Shown here: one piece after another, positions 1-6,590 of the stretch
How the letters are laid out: each line of letters starts with the position of its first letter
Numbering within the stretch: position 1 is the first letter of the stretch
Assembly: GCA_001779575.1 (NCBI GenBank)
Contig: MFKM01000038.1
Span: forward strand, 14,813 to 23,983
DNA: 9,171 bases
From: Candidatus Jorgensenbacteria bacterium RIFCSPLOWO2_12_FULL_42_11
GTDB taxonomy: Bacteria; Patescibacteriota; Minisyncoccia; UBA6257; MFKM01
Reading direction: 5' to 3'
Translations under genes and position numbers: made by a program
Notes under the pieces: model-generated
Database searches by the model: none
What the model saw: only the letters and a program-made list of their open reading frames with translations
What the model was told of the DNA's origin: nothing

Positions 1-54
1 CAAACTTGGGAGCTCTTTAATAATTACCTTATTCAATACCGAAATGAACAGTAA
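1..54 (+). CDS. Possible C-terminal tail of an upstream gene (partial)
   Basis: Frame 1 is open from the window edge to a TAA at 52-54 and encodes 17 residues ending in YRNEQ. If real, its stop lies 11 bases inside mraY, an overlap typical of translationally coupled genes in a tight wall-synthesis operon. The peptide is too short to assign. By classical gene order the upstream neighbour could be a Mur ligase or a penicillin-binding protein, but nothing in these residues shows which. A 17-codon open frame is not significant by chance alone. Confidence 0.3.
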   Translation, partial: QTWELFNNYLIQYRNEQ

Positions 55-1105
55 CGCCCAAATTGTTTTTCAGGTTGTCAGGATGTTGATTTTATTGGCA
101 GTCTCTTTCGGGTTTTCTTTTCTATTGGCGCCGTTGACTATCCGGCTTCTTCATAAATTCAATTTAACCAAAAAGAATATCCGCGATGCTTCTTTGACTC
201 CGGTTTTTTCCCGGCTTCACCAAAATAAATCCCAAACGCCGACTATGGGCGGGGTGATTATCTGGGGGACGGTTATTGTTTTGGCGCTTTTATTTTTATT
301 GTTGGCTAAATTGGCGGATGGTTTCTGGGGTTATTTAAATTTTGTTAATCGGGCCCAAACTTATTTGCCTTTGGCGACGATGCTGATTGCCGGCCTCATC
401 GGTTTGTTTGACGATTTTTTGGGGATATTGAGAATCGGCCCCAAAGGCGGCGGCCTGCAAATGAAACTGAAAATAATTCTTTATACTTCTGTCGCGGTCA
501 TTGGCGCTTGGTGGTTTTATTTCCGTCTCGGCTGGAGCACTTTTTACGTTCCCTTTTTGGGGAATTTTGAAATCGGCTGGTGGTATATTCCTATTTTTAT
601 ATTTATCATCGTGGCCACCGCTTTTTCCGCCAATGAAACCGACGGTCTTGACGGTTTGGCCGGCGGCGCTCTTTTATTCGCTTTTGGTTCTTTGGTCGTG
701 ATTTCTTTTGTTTTGGGCCGGTATGATTTGGCGGCGATGGAAACCGTAATCATGGGGGCATTATTGGCTTTTCTTTGGTTCAATATTTATCCGGCTAGAT
801 TTTTTATGGGGGATACCGGCTCTATGTCTTTGGGGATTACGCTAGGCGTTATCGCCATGCTGACCGGCACCGCCTTTTTCCTGCCGTTTTTCGCCTTGAT
901 TCTGGTGGTTGAATCGCTTTCGGTAATCGTTCAAACGATAAGCAAAAAATTTTTTCACCGTAAAATATTTTTTTCCACCCCGATTCACCATCATTTTGAA
1001 GCCATTGGTTGGCCGGAAACCCAGGTGACGATGCGTTTTTGGATTATTTCCGCTCTGGCCAGCGCCATCGGCTTGGCCCTTTTCTTCTTAGCGAGATTTT
1101 TGTAA
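44..1105 (+). CDS. mraY: Phospho-N-acetylmuramoyl-pentapeptide transferase (MraY)
   Basis: An integral membrane enzyme that transfers phospho-MurNAc-pentapeptide from the UDP precursor to undecaprenyl phosphate, making lipid I. Its 353 residues match the usual length of about 360, with roughly ten hydrophobic segments. Visible family motifs are TPTMGG (65-70), the acidic pair DD (123-124) in LFDDFLG, NETDGLDGLAGG (197-208) with the catalytic-site aspartates, FMGDTGS (254-260) and the histidine triad HHH (315-317) followed by GWPE. The residue after the first Asn of the NxTDGLDGL motif is Glu, where well-studied enzymes have Leu. The start at 44 fits coupling to a putative upstream stop at 54. 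An in-frame ATG at 83 preceded by CAGG is an alternative, but it would shorten the N-terminus before the first membrane segment. No clear Shine-Dalgarno sequence precedes 44. The family call is secure; only the exact start is uncertain. Confidence 0.97.
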   Translation: MNSNAQIVFQVVRMLILLAVSFGFSFLLAPLTIRLLHKFNLTKKNIRDASLTPVFSRLHQNKSQTPTMGGVIIWGTVIVLALLFLLLAKLADGFWGYLNFVNRAQTYLPLATMLIAGLIGLFDDFLGILRIGPKGGGLQMKLKIILYTSVAVIGAWWFYFRLGWSTFYVPFLGNFEIGWWYIPIFIFIIVATAFSANETDGLDGLAGGALLFAFGSLVVISFVLGRYDLAAMETVIMGALLAFLWFNIYPARFFMGDTGSMSLGITLGVIAMLTGTAFFLPFFALILVVESLSVIVQTISKKFFHRKIFFSTPIHHHFEAIGWPETQVTMRFWIISALASAIGLALFFLARFL

Positions 1106-1165
1106 AGGGCTTTCTCAAAATTTTCAAGCCGATAGGCGAAGAAAATTTTGTTAGAAAACCTTTAC
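1102..1165 (+). repeat. Long imperfect stem-loop enclosing the mraY stop codon
   Basis: GTAAAGG (1102-1108) pairs with CCTTTAC (1159-1165). After a small internal mismatch TTCT (1112-1115) pairs with AGAA (1153-1156). CAAAATTTTC (1116-1125) then pairs with GAAAATTTTG (1141-1150). The apical part holds a small GCC-GATA-GGC hairpin (1128-1137). The mraY TAA (1103-1105) lies in the left arm. No T-run follows, so it is not a canonical intrinsic terminator. It may protect the mRNA 3' end or act as part of a composite terminator with the next hairpin. Confidence 0.6.
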
Positions 1166-1194
1166 CCCCTCACTCGAAATTCGAGTGAGGGGGT
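1164..1194 (+). repeat. Perfect 15-bp inverted repeat with a 1-base centre
   Basis: ACCCCCTCACTCGAA (1164-1178) is followed by one A and then its exact reverse complement (1180-1194). It begins 2 bases before the previous stem-loop ends. As RNA it would be a GC-rich hairpin with the central bases forming the loop. A weak factor-dependent or hairpin-only terminator for mraY is possible, but the downstream sequence GCTCATAATT has no T-tract. As DNA the near-perfect palindrome could equally be a protein-binding site or a REP-like element. Confidence 0.6.
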
Positions 1195-1208
1195 GCTCAT
1201 AATTATAG

Positions 1209-1241
1209 ATAAATTTTTTGCGCTTTCGCTTAAAAATTTAT
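1209..1241 (+). repeat. AT-rich inverted repeat overlapping the promoter at 1218
   Basis: ATAAATTTTT (1209-1218) is mirrored by AAAAATTTAT (1232-1241), with inner GCG/CGC arms (1220-1222, 1227-1229) around a CTTT loop. The arms cover the proposed -35 and touch the first base of the -10, so the site could be an operator for the downstream gene. Its AT-rich arms also make chance symmetry plausible. Confidence 0.4.
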
Positions 1242-1246
1242 ATAAT
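1218..1246 (+). promoter_or_regulatory. Sigma70-type promoter for the deacylase-like gene, leaderless
   Basis: TTGCGC (1218-1223) and a perfect TATAAT (1241-1246) are separated by 17 bases. The ATG at 1253 is only 6 bases after the -10, so the predicted transcription start coincides with the start codon or falls within a base or two of it. This implies a leaderless transcript. The preceding AGGG (1248-1251) is too close to the ATG to serve as a normal ribosome binding site. The promoter would also supply ftsW and murG downstream. Confidence 0.6.
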
Positions 1247-1252
1247 TAGGGC

Positions 1253-2701
1253 ATGACGGTTTTGATAAAAAATGCTCTGGTTTTTGACGGTTCGGGAAAG
1301 CCTCCTTTTAAAAGCGATATTTTCATCAACCATGAACGAGTAAATCGGCTGGGTAATTTTCCTCATCAAAGCGCCGAGAAAGTGATTGACGCGCGCGGGG
1401 CGATGGTGACGCCCGGTTTTATTGATATTAATAGCGATATTGACCATTATTTGACTCTATTCGCCGACCCCTATCAGGCCGATTTGATAAAACAGGGGAT
1501 TACCACCGTTATCGGCGGCAATGCCGGTTCTTCTTTGGCGCCTTTAATTGACGGCTCTTTGAGGTCAATCAGGAAGTGGGCCGACCCTTATTTGATTAAT
1601 ATTAATTGGCGTTCGGTTTCGGAATTTCTAAAAATTTTAAACCGGCAAAAATTAGGAATAAATTTCGGGACTTTAATCGGCCATTCCACCATTCGCCGAG
1701 CGATTGTCGGTGAAGCTATCAGGGATTTAACCGAAAAAGAATTTAAGGTTTTTGACTATGTTTTAGAAAAAGGATTGAAAGAAGGGGCGTATGGTTTTTC
1801 TACCGGATTGAGCTACGTTCATTCTCATAATGTTCCTTGCCGGGAAATTGAAGAATTGGCAAGAACAACCAAAAAATTCAATGGTGTTTACGCCACCCGG
1901 CTTCGCAATTATTCCGAAGGGTTGTCGGCGGCCGTTAAGGAAACCCTCGGTATCGCTAAAAATACCGGCGTCAGCGTGGAAATAAATCATTTTCAGCCGT
2001 TGAAAGGATACGAGAAAAATTATTTTGAAGCCGTTTCTTTGATAGAAAAAGAAAAAATGAAAGCTAACGTTCATTTTGACATTTGTCCGACTGAAGTTAG
2101 CTTGACGGAAATTTATGCGTTTTTGCCGGAATGGGCCAGAAACGGAAACCTGGAAGCGATGCTTTCAAATATTATGGCGGTTAAAACCAGAAAACGCATT
2201 TTGGAATTTTTAGCGAAATCAAAAATTGAAGATTTGACTGTTATCGCCAAAGTCCCGCCGGTTTTGAAATTTCTGACCGGCAAGTCATTAAAACAATTCA
2301 GCGAAAATCAAAATTTGACGCCAGACGAAGCCCTGTTAAAACTGATGGAACTAACCAGATTGAAAGCCGAATTATGGCATAAAAATATTGATTTCCAAAG
2401 CATTGCCCAGATTTTACTTTCGGAAAACAGTATTATTGGTTCCCAGGGAGCGGTCCGGTCGTTGAATTTTGTCCAGGAAAAAAATTTAATGCCTTTGGAA
2501 AAAGCCGTCGCCAAGGCAACTTCTTTACCGGCTCGCAAATTTCAGATCAAAGAACGGGGATTGATCGCCGAGGGCCATTACGCCGATATCATTATTCTGC
2601 GGGACGGTCAGCCGAGCGAAGTATTGATTAACGGTTTGGTGGTTTTGGAGAATGGGAAATCCAAAAAAATATTAGCCGGAAAGATTTTAAAGCATATCTA
2701 A
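1253..2701 (+). CDS. N-acyl-D-amino-acid deacylase homologue, probable pseudoenzyme
   Basis: A 482-residue member of the D-aminoacylase branch of the amidohydrolase superfamily. These enzymes normally use zinc to remove acyl groups from N-acyl-D-amino acids. The fold is well preserved: an N-terminal beta segment, PGFID (54-58), QGITTVIGGNAG (81-92), GHSTIRRAIVG (143-153), GAYGFSTGLSYVH (178-190), YATRLRNYSEG (213-223), EINHF (243-247), IIGSQG (394-399) and the C-terminal LPARKF...RGLIAEGHYADI. The ligands are largely gone. The HxH pair after PGFID is N60/D62, the bridging Cys of GNCG is Ala91, the His of YATH is Arg216, and the Asp of GSDG is Gln398. Only His246 of the set remains. The frame is intact, so the protein is probably maintained for a non-catalytic or altered role. 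It sits between mraY and ftsW, where murD is classically found, and its stop overlaps the ftsW start. Family assignment is confident; inactivity is inferred from residue comparison by eye. Confidence 0.85.
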   Translation: MTVLIKNALVFDGSGKPPFKSDIFINHERVNRLGNFPHQSAEKVIDARGAMVTPGFIDINSDIDHYLTLFADPYQADLIKQGITTVIGGNAGSSLAPLIDGSLRSIRKWADPYLININWRSVSEFLKILNRQKLGINFGTLIGHSTIRRAIVGEAIRDLTEKEFKVFDYVLEKGLKEGAYGFSTGLSYVHSHNVPCREIEELARTTKKFNGVYATRLRNYSEGLSAAVKETLGIAKNTGVSVEINHFQPLKGYEKNYFEAVSLIEKEKMKANVHFDICPTEVSLTEIYAFLPEWARNGNLEAMLSNIMAVKTRKRILEFLAKSKIEDLTVIAKVPPVLKFLTGKSLKQFSENQNLTPDEALLKLMELTRLKAELWHKNIDFQSIAQILLSENSIIGSQGAVRSLNFVQEKNLMPLEKAVAKATSLPARKFQIKERGLIAEGHYADIIILRDGQPSEVLINGLVVLENGKSKKILAGKILKHI

Positions 2702-3813
2702 TGATGAGGCCCCGAATAAAATCTAAAAAAATTGATTATTTTTTCGTCTCGCTGGTTTTTTTACTGACCGCTTTCGGTTTAGTAATGTTGACCAGCGCTT
2801 CTTCCGATTTAGGCAAGATTAAATTCAATGACAGTTATTATCACTTGAAGCATCAGATAATTTACGGTTTGAGTCTCGGTCTCGCTGGTTTTTTTATTGC
2901 CGCCAATGTTTATTACCGGCGTTGGGAAAAATTAGCTTTGATTTTTTTAATTGCCAGTATCGGTCTGCTGGGTTTGGTTTTCACTCCTTTTGGTGTTTTA
3001 TCCGGCGGCGCCAAACGCTGGCTCGCTTTAGGGCAATTCGTTTTTCAGCCGTCTGAAGTGGTTAAATTAACCTTTCTTATTTATTTAGCCGCTTGGCTGG
3101 ACAAAGACAAAAACAGAGCCAGGCATTTTATCACTGGTTTTGTGCCGTTTTTTTGTTTGTTGGCGATTATCGCCGGTATTTTGCTTGTTCAACGATCGAC
3201 TAGCGCCATTATTATTATTTTAACTGCCACAATCGGAGTTTATTTTGTCAGCGGAGCCAGATTAAAATTCATTATGATTTTTGCTTTAATAGGGCTCTTG
3301 CTCATATCTTTAGTTGTGCGTTTTACTCCTTACCGGCTTGACAGGATTATGTCTTTTTTAAATCCCCAGTCCGATCCTCTGGGCAAAACTTATCAAATCA
3401 ACCAGACTTTGATGTCCATCGGTTCCGGGAAAATTTGGGGCAGAGGTTACGGACAGTCAACGACAAAAATTCATTATCTGCCGGAACAGATTGGCGATTC
3501 TATTTTCGCCGTCATCGCGGAAGAGCTGGGGTTTGTGAGGACGGCCGGCTTGATCGTCGCTTTCCTCCTTTTAATTTGGAGAAGTTTTGCGATTGCCGCG
3601 AAAAGCAACGATAACTTCGCCAAATTTATAGCGATCGGTTTTGGCTTGCTTATCGGCTCGCAAACTTTTACGCATATCGCGGCGCTCACGGGCCTGATTC
3701 CTTTAACGGGCGTGCCTTTGCCTTTCATAAGTTACGGAGGGACGACTTTGGCGGTTTTTTTGACGATGGCCGGAATTGTTACTAATATATCAAAATATAG
3801 TCATAAAGCATAA
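2701..3813 (+). CDS. ftsW: SEDS peptidoglycan glycosyltransferase FtsW
   Basis: A 370-residue polytopic membrane protein (about ten hydrophobic segments) of the SEDS family, which polymerises lipid II into glycan strands with a partner class B PBP at the division site. Motifs seen are GAKRWL (103-108), QPSEVVKL (116-123), NPQSDPLG (221-228), GRGYGQS (247-253), LPEQIGDSIFAVIAEELGF (260-278) and PLPFISYGGTT (339-349). Asp266 is in the position of the essential extracellular-loop acid of FtsW/RodA. The usual QPDLGT motif reads QRSTSA (164-169), losing a conserved Asp. FtsW is preferred to RodA because of its position between mraY and murG. The ATG at 2701 shares one base with the preceding stop (TAATG), which suggests translational coupling. 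A second ATG follows at once (2704) and could be used instead. No Shine-Dalgarno sequence is visible. Confidence 0.93.
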   Translation: MMRPRIKSKKIDYFFVSLVFLLTAFGLVMLTSASSDLGKIKFNDSYYHLKHQIIYGLSLGLAGFFIAANVYYRRWEKLALIFLIASIGLLGLVFTPFGVLSGGAKRWLALGQFVFQPSEVVKLTFLIYLAAWLDKDKNRARHFITGFVPFFCLLAIIAGILLVQRSTSAIIIILTATIGVYFVSGARLKFIMIFALIGLLLISLVVRFTPYRLDRIMSFLNPQSDPLGKTYQINQTLMSIGSGKIWGRGYGQSTTKIHYLPEQIGDSIFAVIAEELGFVRTAGLIVAFLLLIWRSFAIAAKSNDNFAKFIAIGFGLLIGSQTFTHIAALTGLIPLTGVPLPFISYGGTTLAVFLTMAGIVTNISKYSHKA

Positions 3814-3823
3814 AATATAAATC

Positions 3824-4975
3824 ATGAAATCCAAAATCAGAATTTTATTGACAGCCGGCGGCACCGGGGGCCATATTTATCCCTTAATTTCAGTGACGGA
3901 CGAAATTTATCATTTGGCCGGAGAGCAAAACCGCGACTTGGAAATAAGATATTTTGGGCCGGCCAGCCCTTTGAATGGGGAATTTGAAAACAGGGGAATA
4001 AAGGTGGAAAAAATAATTTCCAGCAAACTGCGCCGCTATTTTTCTTTGAATAATTTTATTGACGCTTTCGGGTTTATTTTCGGTTTTTTTCAGGCTCTTT
4101 GCAAAATTTTCTGGTTTATGCCCGACGCGGTTTTTTCCAAGGGAGGGCCGGGCGCTTTGGCGGTTGTTTTAGCCGCGCGATTTTATCGGATTCCGGTAAT
4201 GATTCACGAATCAGACACCAGTCCCGGCTTAACCAACAGTTTGTCGGCTAAATTCGCGAAAAAGATTTTTATAGCTTTTGAGAAAACGGCGCGATATTTC
4301 CCGCCGGAAAAAACGAAATTGGTCGGCAATCCTGTCCGGGCCAATATCTTGAGGGATGTTCCCGACCAGGAAACGACGAAAAAAAATCTTGGTTTTAATC
4401 CGGCCGAACCGTTGATTCTGGTAATCGGGGGGTCTCAAGGCGCTTTAAAAATAAATAATTTCATTTCGGATAATTTTGGAGAAATTCTTGATTTAGCTCA
4501 AATTATTCATCAGTCGGGTCCGGCTAATTTTTTGGAAACAAAAAAGGAAACCGATTTTCTGCTCCAGGGGTTGGGGGGTTCTTATCAAAAGCGCTATCAA
4601 TTGGTCGGTTATTTCAACCAAGGGAAGGATTTAAAGGAGGCCTTTGCCGCGGCGGATTTGGTTATTTCCCGGGCCGGCAGCGGAGGCATTTTTGAAATCG
4701 CCGCTTTTGGCAAACCGAGCATTCTGATCCCCATACCCGAAGAAGTGGTGGGAGAACATCAAATTGTTAACGCTTATGAATACGCCAAGTCGGGGACGGC
4801 TATAGTAATTGAAGAATCAAATTTCAAGTCAAGCATTGTTTTGGATCAGGCCCGGAAAATTTTAACGGACCCGGAATTGCGAAAAAAAATGAGCCAAGCC
4901 GCCAAAAATTTCGCCAAACCCGAAGCCGGCAAAATAATTGCCGAGGAAATACTTAAATTAGTTTTAAATCAATAA
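3824..4975 (+). CDS. murG: UDP-GlcNAc:lipid I N-acetylglucosaminyltransferase (MurG)
   Basis: A peripheral membrane GT-B enzyme on the cytoplasmic face that adds GlcNAc to lipid I, giving lipid II for FtsW. Its 383 residues are slightly longer than the usual 355-360. The first Rossmann domain has TAGGTGGHIYP (10-20) with the glycine loop, KGGPGAL (106-112) and HESDTSPGLTN (128-138), where many homologues read HEQN. GNPVR (168-172) leads into the linker. The second domain has GGSQGA (202-207), the donor-binding SRAGSGGIFEIAAFGKPSI (282-300) and GEHQIVNA (310-317). It starts 10 bases after the ftsW stop with no recognisable ribosome binding site, so it is probably translated in concert with ftsW. 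It is the last gene before the terminator at 5073-5108. Confidence 0.96.
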   Translation: MKSKIRILLTAGGTGGHIYPLISVTDEIYHLAGEQNRDLEIRYFGPASPLNGEFENRGIKVEKIISSKLRRYFSLNNFIDAFGFIFGFFQALCKIFWFMPDAVFSKGGPGALAVVLAARFYRIPVMIHESDTSPGLTNSLSAKFAKKIFIAFEKTARYFPPEKTKLVGNPVRANILRDVPDQETTKKNLGFNPAEPLILVIGGSQGALKINNFISDNFGEILDLAQIIHQSGPANFLETKKETDFLLQGLGGSYQKRYQLVGYFNQGKDLKEAFAAADLVISRAGSGGIFEIAAFGKPSILIPIPEEVVGEHQIVNAYEYAKSGTAIVIEESNFKSSIVLDQARKILTDPELRKKMSQAAKNFAKPEAGKIIAEEILKLVLNQ

Positions 4976-5024
4976 ATATTTTACTATAGCAAACAAACGA
5001 TCGTCCCAAAATAATAGTAAATAT
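4976..5024 (+). repeat. AT-rich stem-loop just after murG
   Basis: ATATTTTACTAT (4976-4987) pairs with ATAGTAAATAT (5014-5024), 11 pairs with one bulged T. The 26-base loop contains the 8-bp palindrome ACGATCGT (4997-5004). It begins immediately after the murG stop and is the first of three structures before gltX. Function unknown; transcript end protection is possible. Confidence 0.4.
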
Positions 5025-5042
5025 CTTGCGGCAGATTTATAG

Positions 5043-5061
5043 CGTTCTAGAAAGTAGAACG
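5043..5061 (+). repeat. Short hairpin upstream of the murG terminator
   Basis: CGTTCTA (5043-5049) pairs exactly with TAGAACG (5055-5061) around a GAAAG loop. It is followed by CCTATTTTTT, so it could act as a first, weaker terminator ahead of the one at 5073. Confidence 0.45.
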
Positions 5062-5072
5062 TCCTATTTTTT

Positions 5073-5108
5073 ACCCGCTAAGGTATATTTGAGCGGGTTT
5101 TTGTTTTT
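5073..5108 (+). terminator. Intrinsic terminator of the mraY-murG unit
   Basis: ACCCGCT (5073-5079) and AGCGGGT (5092-5098) form a 7-bp GC-rich stem with a 12-base loop. A T-tract broken by a single G (5098-5108) follows. This is the only canonical rho-independent terminator seen in the window. It also rules out the long upstream extension of the gltX reading frame. Confidence 0.8.
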
Positions 5109-5129
5109 AACTGAAAATTGTAATAAGAT
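5101..5129 (+). promoter_or_regulatory. Candidate gltX promoter overlapping the terminator T-tract
   Basis: TTGTTT (5101-5106) and TAAGAT (5124-5129) are 17 bases apart, matching 3/6 and 4/6 of the consensus. The gltX ATG (5137) lies 7 bases past the -10, so the transcript would be leaderless or nearly so, as proposed for the gene at 1253. The hexamers are weak and the call leans on spacing and position. Confidence 0.4.
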
Positions 5130-5136
5130 TAAGGCA

Positions 5137-6555
5137 ATGACCGATAGTCATAAAAAGGTGGTTCGGCAGGCTCGCCAGAAGCAAATTCGGGTGCGGATTG
5201 CGCCTTCGCCCACGGGATTTTTGCATCTCGGGACGGCCCGAAGCGCCCTTTTCAACTGGCTTTTCGCCAAAAATCAGGGTGGAATTTTTATTTTGCGCGT
5301 TGAAGACACCGATCTGGAGCGTTCCGACCCAAAATACGAAAAAGATATTGTAGAAAACCTTCAATGGCTGGGCTTGGATTGGGACGAAGGGCCTTACCGG
5401 CAATCAGAGCGGCTGGATATTTATGAAAAATATATCAAAAAGCTTCTTCAGGAAAATAAGGCCTATTATTGTTTTTGCGCGAAGGAAGAACTGGAGGAAG
5501 AAAAAGAAGCGATGCTTTCACAGGGCTTGTCGCCCAAATACAGCGGAAAATGCCGTCATAACAAAAATCCCGATCTTTCCCGGCCATCGGTTATCCGTTT
5601 TAAAATGCCGGAAACGGAAGTGATTTTTCATGATTTAATCAGGGGCAAGGTAAAATTCAATACCGGTCTTATCGGTGATATCGTCATCGCCAAGGAATTG
5701 CGGGCGCCGCTTTACAATCTGGCGGTGGTTATTGATGATTTTGAAATGAAAATCAGCCACGTCATCCGGGGCGAAGACCATATTTCCAATACGCCAAAAC
5801 AAATTATGCTTCAAAACGCGCTGGGTTTTGAAGAACCGGTCTACGCTCATTTGCCCTTGATTCTTTCGCCGGACCGAAGCAAGCTTTCCAAGCGTTATCT
5901 GGAAACGTCAATTGACGATTATCGGAGAGAAGGATATTTGCCGGAGGCTTTGATAAATTTCTTGGCCTTGATGGGCTGGCATCCCGAGGAAGACCGGGAA
6001 GTGCTAAGCATGGAAGAATTGGTAAATGAATTTAGCCTGAAACGCATCCAGAAAGGAGGAGCGGTTTTCAATTTGGAAAAATTGGATTGGCTTAACGGAC
6101 AATATATTATGAAGCTAAAGCCGGAAGAATTGGCGCGCCGTTTGGAAAATTTTATTCCCCGGAAATGGCTGGAAGACAGGGGATTTCTGGTTAAAATAGT
6201 TGAAATTGAAAAAGAAAGAATCAAAAAATTGACAGATTTCTCAAGCTTAGTCGGTTTCTTTTTTGAATTGCCTGATTATCCGGCTAAGCTTTTGATTTGG
6301 GATAAAACACCCAAAGAAGATATTCTCGGCAATCTCCGGTCAATTTTTTCTTTAGCGCGAGATTTTGCCGAAGCCGAAAACAAGATTATGGCTTTGGCCG
6401 AAAGCCGGGGTCGGGGAGAAACCCTTTGGCCGTTTCGGACGGCTCTTTCCGGCCAAATCGCTTCGACCGGGCCTTTTGAAATAATGAAGGTTTTGGGGAA
6501 AGAAGAAACATTAAAAAGACTTGAAATCGCCATTTCTAAGCTGATGTCCAATTAA
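5137..6555 (+). CDS. gltX: Glutamyl-tRNA synthetase
   Basis: A cytoplasmic class I aminoacyl-tRNA synthetase that charges tRNA-Glu with glutamate. Starting at the ATG at 5137 the protein has 472 residues, essentially the E. coli length (471). A TTG 111 bases upstream keeps the frame open but would read through the terminator hairpin, so it is rejected. The HIGH-like motif is HLGT (30-33) after IAPSPTGFL. RVEDTDLERS follows. The zinc-binding insert has CFC (112-114) and CRH (139-141), matching the zinc-site ligands of bacterial GluRS. The KMSKS-like motif is KLSKR (249-253), followed by YLETS where many enzymes read HGA. The C-terminal anticodon-binding region ends in the typical TGPFEIMKVLGKEETLKRL. 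If the host lacks GlnRS, as many reduced bacteria do, the enzyme may also charge tRNA-Gln for GatCAB; the sequence alone does not show this. Confidence 0.96.
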   Translation: MTDSHKKVVRQARQKQIRVRIAPSPTGFLHLGTARSALFNWLFAKNQGGIFILRVEDTDLERSDPKYEKDIVENLQWLGLDWDEGPYRQSERLDIYEKYIKKLLQENKAYYCFCAKEELEEEKEAMLSQGLSPKYSGKCRHNKNPDLSRPSVIRFKMPETEVIFHDLIRGKVKFNTGLIGDIVIAKELRAPLYNLAVVIDDFEMKISHVIRGEDHISNTPKQIMLQNALGFEEPVYAHLPLILSPDRSKLSKRYLETSIDDYRREGYLPEALINFLALMGWHPEEDREVLSMEELVNEFSLKRIQKGGAVFNLEKLDWLNGQYIMKLKPEELARRLENFIPRKWLEDRGFLVKIVEIEKERIKKLTDFSSLVGFFFELPDYPAKLLIWDKTPKEDILGNLRSIFSLARDFAEAENKIMALAESRGRGETLWPFRTALSGQIASTGPFEIMKVLGKEETLKRLEIAISKLMSN

Positions 6556-6590
6556 GAATCCGGAATTTAGAATCTGAAATTTAGAATACG
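6556..6590 (+). repeat. Tandem repeat of 14-bp (2 x 7) units after gltX
   Basis: GAATCCGGAATTTA (6556-6569), GAATCTGAAATTTA (6570-6583) and GAATACG (6584-6590) form two and a half units of a 14-bp repeat made of two related heptamers. It starts directly after the gltX stop. Each junction creates TAGAAT (6569-6574, 6583-6588), a 5/6 match to a -10 box, though no good -35 accompanies them. The rest of the gap to 6649 is AT-rich with faint traces of the same period and no gene. Confidence 0.65.

Noticed and set aside
1763..2074. 103-codon minus-strand open frame inside the deacylase-like gene
   Set aside because: It is opposite strongly family-like coding sequence and has no recognisable content.
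1253..2701. Decaying pseudogene of a deacylase
   Set aside because: The frame is intact over the full family length with conserved structural motifs, a good promoter and an overlap with ftsW; loss is confined to the metal site.
5026..5136. Upstream extension of gltX from a TTG start
   Set aside because: It would translate through an intrinsic terminator hairpin and T-tract, and the ATG at 5137 gives the normal GluRS length.
6569..6588. TAGAAT boxes as a firm M23 promoter
   Set aside because: They are by-products of the repeat, and no -35 at proper spacing was found; mentioned only as a possibility.
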